From an uncultured Verrucomicrobiota bacterium (GTDB lineage: Bacteria > Verrucomicrobiota > Verrucomicrobiia > Opitutales > Opitutaceae): DNA of 64,000 nucleotides. Shown here in pieces: positions 31,066 to 44,512 of the stretch; position 1 is the first letter of the stretch; the number at the start of each line of letters is the position of its first letter. Both the position numbers and the translations under genes were made by a program. The stretch spans positions 117,162 through 181,161 of the forward strand of contig CAIRBK010000024.1 of the NCBI GenBank assembly GCA_903876795.1, given 5' to 3'. The notes beneath the pieces were generated by a model. That model saw nothing but the letters and a program-made list of their open reading frames with translations. It was not told where the DNA came from and made no database searches.

Positions 31066-32430
31066 ATGAAATCGCCAACCGCCCTTGTGTGCGCCGCCGC
31101 CGTTCTGCTGGCGGCTTCTCCGGAGCTGACCGCCGCGCCCGCCGCCCCCGGGTCCGTCGCCGCGTCCGCCCCCGATGTGCCCGATCGCATCGACCTGCGC
31201 ATCGCCATCAACTACGCGCTTGAGCACAACTACTCCATTCAGCAGGCCCGCGAGCGCATCCAGGAGCAGGAAGGCCTCATCGTGGAGGTGAAGGCCCGCG
31301 CCATCCCGCGCGTTTCCCTCGACAGTTCCTATGGCAAAAAGGACGACTCGCTGGTCCAGGGCAGCGGCAGCGACCAGGACTGGAGCATCGTGCTGCAGGC
31401 CCGCCAGGCCCTCTATGCCGGTGGCGGCATCAGCGCCGCGCTCGACGCCCAGAAAACCGCCCGGGAGGCCGCTCTGCTCGCCCTGAAGGCCGCGATCAAC
31501 AACGCCCTCCTGGATGTGCGCACCCGCTACTACGACGTGCTGCTCGCCCGCGATCAGATAGCCGTGCAGGAGCAGAACGTGCAGCTCCTCCGCCAGCAGT
31601 TGCAGAACGCGCGCAACCGCTTCGAGGCCGGCACCGTTTCCAACTTCGAGGTGCTGCGCGCCGAGGTCGAACTCGCCAACGCCCAGCCCGAACTCATCAA
31701 GGCCCGCAACCGCCAGCGCACGTCGATCGACCAGTTGCGCCAGGCCATCGGCTACACCAACACGACGCCGGAAAACCTCCGCAAGACCCCCGAGTTTGTC
31801 GGCACGTTGGAGTTTGAGCCGGTGACTTATGATCTGGCCAAGGCCCTGGAGTCCGCCCGGGTCAACCGCCCCGACCTCGCCCGTCTGGAAAGCCTGGCCC
31901 GCGCCCGCGAGGCCGGCGTGCGCGTGGAGCAGGCCGGCTACCGGCCAACCCTCGACGCGGTCGGCGGCTACCAGGTGGTAAAGAGTTCCGGCTCCGACCG
32001 CTTCAAGGATTCGCTGGATGGCTGGACGGTCGGCGTGCAGTCGAGCTGGGCGATTTTCGACGGGCGCGCCACCGCCGGCAAGGTGGCCCAGGCGCGCTCC
32101 CTGCTGCGCCAGGCCCGGCTGGGCGTGCGGGAGCAGGAGCTCGCGGTCGAGGTCGAGGTGCGCACCGCGCTCTCGTCGTTGCAGGAGGCCGGCGAGCTGG
32201 CCGAGGCCGCCCGGAAGGTTGTGCAGCAGGCCGAGGAGTCGCTGCGGCTGGCCGAGGCCCGCTACGCCGCCGGCAGCGCGACCCAGCTCGACGTGTTGCA
32301 GGCCCGCGTGGCGCTCACCCAGTCGCGCACCAACCAGCTGGAGGCCAACTACCGCTACAACGTGGCGCTGGCCGCCGTGCGCCGCGCCCTTGGCGAGCCC
32401 GACGCCTACGCCGCCGCAGCGGTCAAGTAA
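31066..32430 (+). CDS. TolC family outer membrane efflux protein
   Basis: Duplicated TolC helices; DLRIAINYALEHNYSIQQARERIQEQEG; follows MFP-RND genes. Confidence 0.92.
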   Translation: MKSPTALVCAAAVLLAASPELTAAPAAPGSVAASAPDVPDRIDLRIAINYALEHNYSIQQARERIQEQEGLIVEVKARAIPRVSLDSSYGKKDDSLVQGSGSDQDWSIVLQARQALYAGGGISAALDAQKTAREAALLALKAAINNALLDVRTRYYDVLLARDQIAVQEQNVQLLRQQLQNARNRFEAGTVSNFEVLRAEVELANAQPELIKARNRQRTSIDQLRQAIGYTNTTPENLRKTPEFVGTLEFEPVTYDLAKALESARVNRPDLARLESLARAREAGVRVEQAGYRPTLDAVGGYQVVKSSGSDRFKDSLDGWTVGVQSSWAIFDGRATAGKVAQARSLLRQARLGVREQELAVEVEVRTALSSLQEAGELAEAARKVVQQAEESLRLAEARYAAGSATQLDVLQARVALTQSRTNQLEANYRYNVALAAVRRALGEPDAYAAAAVK

Positions 32431-32491
32431 ACCCTCGCCCCGGCTTGCGTTCTCGCGACCGCCGGGCGCAGGCTTGGGGTGATTTTTCCCC

Positions 32492-35365
32492 ATGAAACCT
32501 CTCCGCATTGTCCTCATCGGCCTGGCATCCCTCGTTTTGCTGGCGGCGCTCGCCGTCGCCCTTGCCTTCACCTCGGGCGTGCAAACCTGGGCCGCACGCA
32601 CCTTCGCCCCGGCCACGCCTGAACTCACGGTCGCCGTGGGCAAGGTCCATGCCGGCCTGAATGTCACTCGCATCGAAAACCTGCGAGTGGTCCGGCCCGG
32701 CTTGGTGTTGACCGCCCCGGCCGCCGAGGTCGCCGTGAGCGTGATCGACGCCGCCGCCGGCAAGGTCACCGTCAAGCGTCTCGTCGCCAAGGGCTGGACG
32801 CTTGAGCTCACCCCGGTCCCCGCCGCACCCGCCGTCACGCCCAAGCCGGAAGCGGCCGCCCGGACCGCGTTCAACGGTCTTTTTAACCAGCTCCGCCTCC
32901 CGGTAGATCTGGCCGTGGACCAGGTCGATCTCGCCGGAGAGATCGTCCTGCCCGAGGGGCGCACCACGCTCGCGATCACCGGCGGCGGCCTGGCGTCAGG
33001 TCGGGAGGGTTCGTTTGCGATCACCGTCGATTTCAAGGGTGCGTCCACGCTCGCCGTGCGCGGCGATGCGACCGCCCGGATGGACACTCCGCGCAGCTTC
33101 GACCGCTTCGGCCTCGTGTTCGCCGCCGAGGCGAGCGGCCCGCAGGCGCCGTCCGGCGCGAAGATCGGCCTCGCGCTTTCGGCCGGCGTCGAGGCGCAGG
33201 GCGAGGCTTATGCCGCCACGGTGCGCTCCGGCGCCCGCGAACTCCTGCGCGCCGAGGTCAAACTGCCCGCCGGCGCCGCTCCGCTGGCCGGCTCGTGGAC
33301 TCTCGAAGCGACGACCGCCGACGCGGCCGCCTTTGCGATGGGCAAGCCCCTCCCGGAGTTTGAGGCGAAGGGGCGGGGAACCTTTTCCGCCGACCGCACG
33401 TTCGCCGATCTGGCGGCGGCCGGTTCGCTCTCTGTGTTTCTCGACAAGCTCGGGGCCGTGCGTCCCGAGTTCGCCGCTCTCGGGAGGCTGTCGGTCGGGA
33501 CCGGCTTTGATGTTGCCGTCAAAGGCACGTCGATGCGCCTCAACCGCCTCGACGTGCGGGTGGACGGAACCGCTCCCGTGGCGCAGATCAAGGCGTTGCA
33601 GCCGGTCGAGTTCAATCCTTCCACGGGAGCGCTTACGGCGACCGATCCGGCCTCCGACGTCCTGCGCTTCTCCATCGAGGGACTGCCCCTCGCCTGGGCG
33701 GGTCCCTTCCTTGGTGATCTCGCGGTGACCGGAGGCGACGTGCGCGGGGCCTTCACCGTCGCGGCTCGCGACGGCGGCTTGAGTGTGCGCCCGGCGTTAC
33801 CCGTCACGTTCTCCAAACTCTCGGTCGCGCAGGCGGGTCGCCCGCTGCTGCAAGGACTCGATGTGGCGCTGACGGCCGCCGCCGATTACTCGCCGAAGGG
33901 CTGGTCGGCCGAGATCACCGATCTCTCCGTCGCGGGAGCGACCGGCCCTCTGCTCAAGTTGAATGCCAAGGCCGCCCAGGCCGCCGGCGAAAAACAACCG
34001 CTCGCCGCGTCCGGAGCCTACGAAGTCAGCCTTCCCGCCGTGCTCGCCCAGCCGGTCGCCGCCGGTTCGGCCGCTTTGTCCCGCGGAGTCGCCCGCGGGG
34101 AGTTCACGGCCTCGGCGGCCGCCGCCACCACCGCGACGCTTACCTTGCAACTCGCCGACCTCATGGCCGCCGGCGCCGTGCGCCTGCCCGCCGTGGCCTT
34201 GCAGGCGCGGGCCGACATCGATGCGGGCGGGCGGATCAACTCCCGGTTGCCTTTCGTGGTAACCCGGGACGGCCGCCGATCCGATCTCACCCTGGGCGCG
34301 GCCGTCAGCCGGACCGGCGACGTGCGGCGCGTCAGCGTGCGAATCGAGGCCGATACACTCCACATCGGCGATCTCGCGGCCTTCGCCGCGCTTGCGCCCC
34401 GGCCCGCCGCCCCGGCCGCCCCGGCGCCGGTCGCCGCAACCGCATCCAAGGCGCCGGTGGCGCCCCTCTGGGCGGGTGTCGACGGCGACCTTTCCATCGC
34501 CATCAAGACCCTGGTTTATTCCCCGGAGCTGCAGGTGAAGGACATCGGCGGCTTTATAAAGCTCACGCCGGCCGCGCTCACCTTCGACCGGCTGCGCGCC
34601 GTCCTGAGCAGCGGAGGTGTTTTCAACGCCGGAGGCGGGTTGCGTTTCGAGCAGGGCCGCCCCCAGCCCTACGCGCTTGAGGCCGAAGTGGCGTTGACCG
34701 GTGTCGAGACTGCGCCGTTGCTGCGCGCCCTGTCGCCGGGCAAGCCTTCGCCCATCGAGGGCAAGTTCGACGTCGCGACCAAGCTCTCCGGGCGCGCCGA
34801 CGATCCCTCGGCGTTTCGTGACACGATCATCGGTGACATCGCCGTCACCAGCCAGGGCGGCACCGTGCGGGCCCTGGATGTGCGCACCAGCGCCAACGTG
34901 GACAACGCGGCCAAGGTCGCGGCCGTCGCCGGTCTCTTCGGCGCGTTGACCGGCAACGACACCGTGGTGAAGCAATCGGACAAGGTGCGCGCCGCCGCCG
35001 ATGTGACCAAGCAGTTGACCACGTTGCGATACGACCGGCTCAGCGTGGTGCTGGGCCGCGATGAGAAAAACAACCTCGCGATCAAGGACCTCACGCTGGC
35101 CTCGCCCGGACTGCTGCTGACCGGCGCCGGGCGCATCACTCACACGGTTGATCTACCCCTGTGGCGGCAGCCGCTTTTTCTCAGCCTGAAGCTGGGCGCC
35201 CGCGATCAACTGGCGGCGAGCCTGCGCTCCCTCGGACTGCTCTCCGCGGGCACCGATTCCGAGGGCTTCGCCTACCTTCTGGAAGACGTGGTGCTCGACG
35301 GAACGTTGCAACAGATCGGAACCTCCCGGCTGCAGAAGCTCCTCGACCGGGCTCTGGTGAACTGA
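32492..35365 (+). CDS. AsmA family protein
   Basis: N-terminal TM, long beta-rich low-complexity body, C-terminal AsmA-like LLRALSPGKPSPIEGKFDVATKLSGRADD. Confidence 0.75.
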   Translation: MKPLRIVLIGLASLVLLAALAVALAFTSGVQTWAARTFAPATPELTVAVGKVHAGLNVTRIENLRVVRPGLVLTAPAAEVAVSVIDAAAGKVTVKRLVAKGWTLELTPVPAAPAVTPKPEAAARTAFNGLFNQLRLPVDLAVDQVDLAGEIVLPEGRTTLAITGGGLASGREGSFAITVDFKGASTLAVRGDATARMDTPRSFDRFGLVFAAEASGPQAPSGAKIGLALSAGVEAQGEAYAATVRSGARELLRAEVKLPAGAAPLAGSWTLEATTADAAAFAMGKPLPEFEAKGRGTFSADRTFADLAAAGSLSVFLDKLGAVRPEFAALGRLSVGTGFDVAVKGTSMRLNRLDVRVDGTAPVAQIKALQPVEFNPSTGALTATDPASDVLRFSIEGLPLAWAGPFLGDLAVTGGDVRGAFTVAARDGGLSVRPALPVTFSKLSVAQAGRPLLQGLDVALTAAADYSPKGWSAEITDLSVAGATGPLLKLNAKAAQAAGEKQPLAASGAYEVSLPAVLAQPVAAGSAALSRGVARGEFTASAAAATTATLTLQLADLMAAGAVRLPAVALQARADIDAGGRINSRLPFVVTRDGRRSDLTLGAAVSRTGDVRRVSVRIEADTLHIGDLAAFAALAPRPAAPAAPAPVAATASKAPVAPLWAGVDGDLSIAIKTLVYSPELQVKDIGGFIKLTPAALTFDRLRAVLSSGGVFNAGGGLRFEQGRPQPYALEAEVALTGVETAPLLRALSPGKPSPIEGKFDVATKLSGRADDPSAFRDTIIGDIAVTSQGGTVRALDVRTSANVDNAAKVAAVAGLFGALTGNDTVVKQSDKVRAAADVTKQLTTLRYDRLSVVLGRDEKNNLAIKDLTLASPGLLLTGAGRITHTVDLPLWRQPLFLSLKLGARDQLAASLRSLGLLSAGTDSEGFAYLLEDVVLDGTLQQIGTSRLQKLLDRALVN

Positions 35366-35380
35366 CCGTTGCGCGGGCCT

Positions 35381-37372
35381 TCAGGGCCGCGTTGCGGGGG
35401 CCGGGGTTGGCGCGCCGGCGGTGCCGAACAAGGGCAGCAGGCCGGCGGGTTTGGCATGCTGTTTCTCCTGCCACTTCTTAAGCATCGCGGCGGCCACGGG
35501 CACCGCGTAGCGGCCGCCGGCGGTCTCTTCGCCGGGCGTGTCGCCCTCGACCACCACGGCGATGGCCACGCGCGGGTTTTCCACCGGTGCGAAGCAGATG
35601 AACCAGGCGAAGTTGATGACGCCCTTGGGGGTCTGTTTCTGGGCCGTGCCGGTCTTGCCCGCGATACGCAGTCCGGGGATTTTCATGAACGCCGACTGGA
35701 GCACCTTGGCGGTGCCGGTCTGGGTGCAGGCCTCCATGCCGGCGACCAGCGCCGCGTATTGGGCCGCCGTCAACCCGCTGCGCGGGGTGTGTTTTTCGGG
35801 GCGGTTCTCCTCGTGCAAAATCGTGGGCACGGTGGTGAGTTCGTCGCGGGCCACGGACGCGGTGAAGGTCGCCATCTGCAAAGGCGTCACCAGCAGGTCG
35901 CCCTGCCCGATGGAGAGGTTGGCGGTGTCGCCGGGGAACCAGCGCTCGTTGCGCCGCTCGCGTTTCCAGTCCGCGTCGGGCACGAGGGTGCCGCGCGTCT
36001 CGGAAATCTCGATACCGGTGGGCCGGCCGAAGCCGTGGCGGCGGGCTTCGGACGCGAGATTTTCGATGCCCATGTCGAGGCCCTGTTTGTAGAAAAAGAC
36101 GTTGCAGCTCTTCTCGATGGCGGTGGCCAGGTTGATGTCGCCGTGCGCGTGGCCGTCGTGGCAGGGGAATTTGCGGCCGCCGACCTGGTAAAAGCCCTGG
36201 CAATTGACGGTGACGTCGGGGTCGATCGTGGCCGCGCGCAGGCCGGCGATGGCGGTGAGAATCTTGAAGGCGGAGCCCGGCGGGTAGAGGCCGTGGGTGG
36301 CACGGTTGAGCCAGGCGCCGCGCTCGGTGATGTCGCGGGCGTCGTCGTGGCCGAGGCGGGGCACGAATTTCAACAGGTCGTAGTCGGGTTTGCTGGCGAG
36401 GACGAGCACCTCGCCGGTGCGCACGTCGATGGCGGCGGCTGCCCCCGCCAGCTCGGTGTCGGCCATGGCCTTCTCGGCGGCCTCCTGGAGATCGGCGTCG
36501 AGCGAAGTGCGGAGGTTGCGGCCGTGCACCGGCTGGCGCCGGGATAGCGGCGGGTTGACGCGGAAGCCGGCGGGATCGACCCGGAATATCGCGCCTCCCG
36601 TCTCGCCCTGGAGCAGCGGGTCGAAGCGCGCCTCCAGGCCCTCGCGGCCGATGGTGCCCTTCATCTTGAACGTCGTGAGCTCGGCGCCGGGGAAATCCTC
36701 CGAGGCCTCGATGGCGTCGTTGGCCGTCACGTAGCCGAGCGTGTGGGCGGCGATGGAGCCTCGCGGATAGTCGCGGATGCTGGAGGCGTAGACCTGCAGC
36801 GGAGAGGTGACGGGCAGTTGCTCCACGAGGCGGGAGTATTCGGCCGGTTCCAGGTCGTCCATCAGCAGGTAGGGGAGGAGGAGTCGCTGGCGGAAGTGTT
36901 TGTCGAGCTCCTCGGCGTCGAGTTTCACGTCGCGGCGCAGGGCGTGGTTGACCTGGTCGAGGTAACGCTGGACGACGGTGAAGCGGGCGATGCGCTCCAT
37001 CTGCGCGTTGGTCGGCAGGTCCTTGTCGCCGCTCTCGCGATAGGCCTTGCGGATGCGGATGTATTGCGCGCGAAACTCGGTGCGAAGCTCGCCCAGGTAG
37101 AGGGTGACGGCGAAGCGTGGACGGTTGGCCACCAAGGGGCGTCCGTCGCGGTCATAGATGTTGCCGCGCGGCCCCGGCACGAGGATGCGGCGCTGGTTCT
37201 GTTTGCGCTCGCTCTCGTGGAAGGCGTCGGTGCGGATCAACTGCTGGTAGGCGAGACCGCCGGTCAGGATGAGCAGCAGGACGGCGATGAAGAGATGGAA
37301 GACAACGACACGCGGGTTGTAGCCCTTGTGGGTCTCGACGAGGCCGCCGCGGTCTTGGACGGTTGCGGGCAT
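35381..37372 (-). CDS. mrdA: Penicillin-binding protein 2
   Basis: RGNIYDRDGRPLVANRPRFAVTLY; PGSAFKILTAIAGL (SxxK); KTGTAQK; adjacent to mreD. Confidence 0.94.
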   Translation of the reverse strand: MPATVQDRGGLVETHKGYNPRVVVFHLFIAVLLLILTGGLAYQQLIRTDAFHESERKQNQRRILVPGPRGNIYDRDGRPLVANRPRFAVTLYLGELRTEFRAQYIRIRKAYRESGDKDLPTNAQMERIARFTVVQRYLDQVNHALRRDVKLDAEELDKHFRQRLLLPYLLMDDLEPAEYSRLVEQLPVTSPLQVYASSIRDYPRGSIAAHTLGYVTANDAIEASEDFPGAELTTFKMKGTIGREGLEARFDPLLQGETGGAIFRVDPAGFRVNPPLSRRQPVHGRNLRTSLDADLQEAAEKAMADTELAGAAAAIDVRTGEVLVLASKPDYDLLKFVPRLGHDDARDITERGAWLNRATHGLYPPGSAFKILTAIAGLRAATIDPDVTVNCQGFYQVGGRKFPCHDGHAHGDINLATAIEKSCNVFFYKQGLDMGIENLASEARRHGFGRPTGIEISETRGTLVPDADWKRERRNERWFPGDTANLSIGQGDLLVTPLQMATFTASVARDELTTVPTILHEENRPEKHTPRSGLTAAQYAALVAGMEACTQTGTAKVLQSAFMKIPGLRIAGKTGTAQKQTPKGVINFAWFICFAPVENPRVAIAVVVEGDTPGEETAGGRYAVPVAAAMLKKWQEKQHAKPAGLLPLFGTAGAPTPAPATRP

Positions 37373-37375
37373 GGC

Positions 37376-37900
37376 TCAGGTAAGGCGCCGCGGGAAATCG
37401 CGCGTGTTGGCCCCGCCCAGTTCAAGCATGCGCTGCTGAACGGCGAAAAACCAAGGGGCCAGCAAGGCAAGCAGCAACTGTGAAACCAACAGGTCGGCGA
37501 AGCCGCGGGTCCAGAACCCGGCTGGCGCGACCGCCGGATCGATCCGCAGAAAACCCATCGCCAGGAAGAGCCCGAGGTTGGTTATCAGGGCCACGACCAC
37601 CCCGACGACGGTCTCTTCCCGGGGGGCTCGGGCGCGGATGGTGAAGACGAAAGCGTGGGCCGCGAGAAAGAGGAAACCCTGCGTGCCGAAAGGAACCGGC
37701 GCACCGGCGTCGAGCAGGAGTCCGGCGATAAACGAAACGGCCGCGCCGGCACCGTAGCCCAGCCGCAGGCCCGCGAACGCCACGAAGAGCCCGCCGCACC
37801 AGGCGTGCAGTTGCCACGCGCCAAGGTGGTGGTTGATCTGCCCCAGGATCAGGGCGAGCAGCAACGAGGCTGCGGTTAGCACGAGGACTGGGCGCTTCAT
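37376..37900 (-). CDS. mreD: Rod shape-determining protein MreD-like
   Basis: Small polytopic membrane protein between mreC and PBP2. Confidence 0.8.
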   Translation of the reverse strand: MKRPVLVLTAASLLLALILGQINHHLGAWQLHAWCGGLFVAFAGLRLGYGAGAAVSFIAGLLLDAGAPVPFGTQGFLFLAAHAFVFTIRARAPREETVVGVVVALITNLGLFLAMGFLRIDPAVAPAGFWTRGFADLLVSQLLLALLAPWFFAVQQRMLELGGANTRDFPRRLT

Positions 37901-37904
37901 GGGA

Positions 37905-38744
37905 TCAACGTGCCTCCGGCTCGATCTCGGGCACCAGCACGGTGACCTCGTTGAGGTCCGCCAGGGCGGGATCAAGCCTGACGTCGCCCGACTTGAACAG
38001 GCCGTCGGTGCTCGGCTCGACGCGGGTCATGTAGCCGATGGTGAGATTGGGCGGGAAGACTCCGCCCAACCCCGAGGTGACCAGCCGTCGCGGCGTGCCG
38101 GTGGAGACGAACACATCGAGAGGCACATATTCCACGGTGCCGAAGGCGGGCCCGAAGGCCGGGTTGACTCCGCCCTGGTAGCTGATGGGCCGGGTGTCGC
38201 CCTCGGCGGCGGCCGCGATGCGCACACCCGGATTGCTGATCAGATCGATGATCGCGGTGTAGGCCCGGACTTCGCGCACCCGGCCGACGACGCCCCCGGA
38301 GTAGATCACCGGCGAGCCCTCGGTGATCCCGTGGTTGCGCCCCTTGCGGATGACCAGTTGCTGCCACCAGGACGAGAAGTCGCGCCGCACCACGCGGGCG
38401 GGTTCGGCCCGGTAGCCGGCGGGGGCGGGCAGCTTGAGTATGCTTTCCAGCCGCTCGATCTCGTTGCGCAGGGCGGCATCCCGCTGGAGGCGCACCTCGT
38501 AGGCCGCGTTGAGCCTGGCCAAGTCGCGGCCCGCCTCGATCAATTCCTCCTTGGAGCGGGTCTTGAGCGCCCAGAAATCCTGCACGTCGCGGACGTAGGA
38601 CGCGGCCGTCTCCACGGGGGCCTGCAACTCGAAAAATGTCGCCCGGGTCATGCGCTTGAGCGCGGTCGGGACCAGCAACCAGGCGATCAGCGCGAGGCCT
38701 AGCGTGACAAACGGTTTGGCCTGGTCGAAGCGCTGGGGGAACAC
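37905..38744 (-). CDS. mreC: Rod shape-determining protein MreC
   Basis: RDAALRNEIERLESIL..ARVVRRDFSSWWQQLVIRKGRNHGITEGSPVIYSGGVVGRVREV. Confidence 0.93.
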   Translation of the reverse strand: MFPQRFDQAKPFVTLGLALIAWLLVPTALKRMTRATFFELQAPVETAASYVRDVQDFWALKTRSKEELIEAGRDLARLNAAYEVRLQRDAALRNEIERLESILKLPAPAGYRAEPARVVRRDFSSWWQQLVIRKGRNHGITEGSPVIYSGGVVGRVREVRAYTAIIDLISNPGVRIAAAAEGDTRPISYQGGVNPAFGPAFGTVEYVPLDVFVSTGTPRRLVTSGLGGVFPPNLTIGYMTRVEPSTDGLFKSGDVRLDPALADLNEVTVLVPEIEPEAR

Positions 38745-38832
38745 GGCGGAGGTGATGACGAGTTACGATTGGGCCCGGTGCGGGCGAGGGGCGGTTCAAA
38801 TCGTAAGGCGCAAACCGGCCGGTTGTAACCCG

Positions 38833-39888
<1,056 letters not shown>

Positions 39889-39948
39889 CTACAAACGAGC
39901 GAAGCACGGGGGTGTCAAAGAGGAAAAAGCCCGTCCGTGTTGAGGCAT

Positions 39949-39977
39949 AAAAAAACGCACCCCGGGGAAGGTGCGTT
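39949..39977 (-). terminator. Rho-independent terminator downstream of tatA
   Basis: Minus strand AACGCACC-TTCCCCGG-GGTGCGTT followed by T tract. Confidence 0.75.
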
Positions 39978-40006
39978 CGTTGCGTCGAGGGCGGGGGAGC
40001 CGGGGC

Positions 40007-40246
40007 TCAGTTGGAGCCGTGGGTCTTGGCCTCCTCGGGCTTGGCGACGGGCTTTTTCTCGGCGGTGTCCCCGCCTTCTTCGTCGGTGCTGGCCTTTTTG
40101 AATTCCTTGACCGATTTGCCCAGCCCCTTGGCGAGCTCGGGGAGTTTCTTGGCGCCGAAAAGCAGCACGACGATGGCGAAAATGAGGAGGAGTTCCGGTC
40201 CGCCTAAACCAAAAACGGCGAGGATGGGTGAGGAGAGAGTGCTCAT
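40007..40246 (-). CDS. tatA: Sec-independent protein translocase TatA/E
   Basis: [40 protein letters not shown]. Confidence 0.95.
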   Translation of the reverse strand: MSTLSSPILAVFGLGGPELLLIFAIVVLLFGAKKLPELAKGLGKSVKEFKKASTDEEGGDTAEKKPVAKPEEAKTHGSN

Positions 40247-40302
40247 GAAGTTGTTCGGGAGTGTTGGCCCGCACAGGTGCCTAGGCAAGGTGGAAAGCGG
40301 AA

Positions 40303-40683
40303 TCAGCGCGCGGTCCCAGGCAGAACGACCTCGTCGCCGGTTTCGGGCCGGCCTTCCAGCAGGCGGGTGCCGAGCACGCGGCCGCGCAGGTAGGGCGAGG
40401 CAAGAAGGCGGGCGGTCGGTTCAAGGTCGTCGCGGCGGGCGATCAGCGTGCGCCCGCTTAAAGCGGACGAGAAAGTCGCGTAGGGGGCCAGTTGGACGAT
40501 CACGGAGGCGGTCCCGGCATCCACAGCGATGACGCGACCCACCACCTGGGAAGGGGCGGGGTTGGTCGCGGACGGACCTGCCTCGGCCGGGCCGGGGTTT
40601 CCGGCGGACGACGGTCGCGCTCCACGAGTGGCGCAGCCCGCCAGGGCGAGCGTGCAAAACACGAGGAGCAACGCCCGTCCCAT
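40303..40683 (-). CDS. Small lipoprotein, unknown function
   Basis: [24 protein letters not shown] lipobox; [19 protein letters not shown]. Confidence 0.7.
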   Translation of the reverse strand: MGRALLLVFCTLALAGCATRGARPSSAGNPGPAEAGPSATNPAPSQVVGRVIAVDAGTASVIVQLAPYATFSSALSGRTLIARRDDLEPTARLLASPYLRGRVLGTRLLEGRPETGDEVVLPGTAR

Positions 40684-40692
40684 GGCGAAGGC

Positions 40693-42495
<1,803 letters not shown>

Positions 42496-42518
42496 GGTAT
42501 CGGAAATCGTGAAAATGA

Positions 42519-44390
42519 TTAAGCTGCGGGCAGCCTCAAGGGCGCACGCAGCTGTCGCTTAAAATCGAGGAGTTCTTTGAATAGAGAATTTGCGTCAACG
42601 TTACTGTCCGTAGAGGTGTTGGCTAGAGCAAGTTCTATTTGGCGCAAGCGGGGTTCGAGGGCGCGGGCCTGGACGAGGCGGAGGCCCTCGTTGACAACCT
42701 TAACGGGGTCATCGATTTGGGGAGTTTCAAAGAGGAGGGATGCGACCAGCGTGCGTTCATCGGGGGTTTCGAGTAAATCATCGAGGTGGTCGCGGCCCGG
42801 CCACGCATCTTGTTCGAATTCGGCGAGGAAGCGGTTGAGGAGCACGCCGGCGGGATGGCTCAGGTCGATCCATTCGTGCGGCAGGGTGCGGCTAAGCGGG
42901 TTGCCCAAGTGTTCGAAATGGAGCACCAAAATGAGCAGGTGGTGTTCGGGCGTGTCCTTGGTGGCGATTTTGGGAGGGGGGGCTGGCGTCGGCTCGGCGG
43001 AGGTGGGCGCGGGAGGGCGCGCGGATTGCTGGCGTTCCAAACGGTCGCGTTGGCGGCCGAAGTCCGTTTGCAGGGCGGCCAGCGGGAGGCGCAGGAGCGG
43101 GGCCGCCTCGGCGATAAACTGGGAGCGGGCGACCTCGGATTCGGCGTTGAGGATGAGGGCGTGCAGTTCGGCGGCGGTGCGGGCTTTTTGCTCGGGAGTG
43201 GCGGTTTCGGGCGAGGGCAGGAGGGCGCGACAGGCGAAGGCCATGGCGGAGAGGGAGCGAGTGCGCACCTCGTCGTAGCCGGCGAGGCCTTTTTCCAGGA
43301 AGAGCAGGTCGGGGTCGATTTTGGTGTCGGTCGCGCCGCCGAGGAAGCGGACTTCCAGACCGGCTTTGAGTGCCATCGGGAGGAAGCGCAGCGCGGCTTT
43401 TTGACCGGCGCTGTCGCCGTCGAAGAAACATTCGACCTGCGTGTGGTAGCGGCGGAGGAGGATGAGTTGTCCCTCGGTGATCGAAGTGCCTTGGGGGGCG
43501 ATGGCGGTTTTGAGACCGACGCTCCAGCTGCGGAGGGAGTCGAGCTGGCCCTCGACGAGGACGAAGGGTTTGCCTTCGCCGACATGGCTGCGGGCACGGT
43601 CGAGATTAAAGAGCAGGTTGCTCTTGCTGAAGATGGGCGTCTCGGGGGAGTTGACGTATTTGGCTTCGCGGGCGGGATCGTCTTGCGGGGTGAGGTCGGT
43701 CTGGCGCGCGGTGAAGGCGACGACGCGGCCTTGGTGATCGCGTATGGGGATCATCAAGCGACCGCGAAAACGGGGCTTGAGGGAGCCGAGGCCGAGGAGC
43801 GCGCCGTCGCGCACAAAAAACAGGCCGCACTGGCGAAGGGCGTCCTCGGAATGCTTTTTGCGCAGCAGGGCGGCGGCAAGCGAGGTGTCGGCGGGGTCGG
43901 CGGCGCCGATTTTAAACTCTTCGGCGAGTTCGGGGGAGAAGCGGCGTTTGTCGGTCCAGTAGGCGCGCATCCAGTCGCCGGTGGGGGAGTCGGATTTGAA
44001 GACCTGGTGAAAGTGTTCGGCGGCGGTTTCGTGGATGTCGAAGATTTCCTGACGCAGCGAGCGCTCCTCGCGGCTGGGGCCGCCGGAGCCCTCCTCGTAC
44101 TCGATGGGGATGCCGAAGCGCTTGCCGAGCGTCTCGATGGCTTCGGTGAAGTTGAGCTGTTCGGTTTCGCGGACGAAGGTGATGACGTCGCCGGCCTTGC
44201 CGCAGCCGAAGCATTTGTAGAAACCTTTGTCGGGATCGACGTGAAAGGAGGGGGATTTCTCGTTGTGGAAAGGGCAGAGACCCTTGAAGCGGGCTCCGGC
44301 CTTGCGCAGGGTGGCGACCCGGCCGACTACATCGACGATGTTCACGCGCAGCTTCACGTCGCGGAGGCAGGTGGGTTTGATGACGGGCAT
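42519..44390 (-). CDS. dnaG: DNA primase
   Basis: Zinc finger [45 protein letters not shown]. Confidence 0.95.
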   Translation of the reverse strand: MPVIKPTCLRDVKLRVNIVDVVGRVATLRKAGARFKGLCPFHNEKSPSFHVDPDKGFYKCFGCGKAGDVITFVRETEQLNFTEAIETLGKRFGIPIEYEEGSGGPSREERSLRQEIFDIHETAAEHFHQVFKSDSPTGDWMRAYWTDKRRFSPELAEEFKIGAADPADTSLAAALLRKKHSEDALRQCGLFFVRDGALLGLGSLKPRFRGRLMIPIRDHQGRVVAFTARQTDLTPQDDPAREAKYVNSPETPIFSKSNLLFNLDRARSHVGEGKPFVLVEGQLDSLRSWSVGLKTAIAPQGTSITEGQLILLRRYHTQVECFFDGDSAGQKAALRFLPMALKAGLEVRFLGGATDTKIDPDLLFLEKGLAGYDEVRTRSLSAMAFACRALLPSPETATPEQKARTAAELHALILNAESEVARSQFIAEAAPLLRLPLAALQTDFGRQRDRLERQQSARPPAPTSAEPTPAPPPKIATKDTPEHHLLILVLHFEHLGNPLSRTLPHEWIDLSHPAGVLLNRFLAEFEQDAWPGRDHLDDLLETPDERTLVASLLFETPQIDDPVKVVNEGLRLVQARALEPRLRQIELALANTSTDSNVDANSLFKELLDFKRQLRAPLRLPAA

Positions 44391-44512
44391 GGAGCGGTGC
44401 AGAGAGCGAAGAACAAAGCGACGAAGTTTGCACTTTTACCCCCTCGCGGGGTCTGTCAAGAACTGCGGACTGCAAGACTCGCGTCGTTGTCTGCGGCCAC
44501 GTCCGTTCATTT

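Noticed and set aside
40566-40582. GCGGACGGACCTGCC resembling a REP half-site
   Set aside because: No right arm; lies within a small lipoprotein gene and is likely chance in GC-rich DNA.
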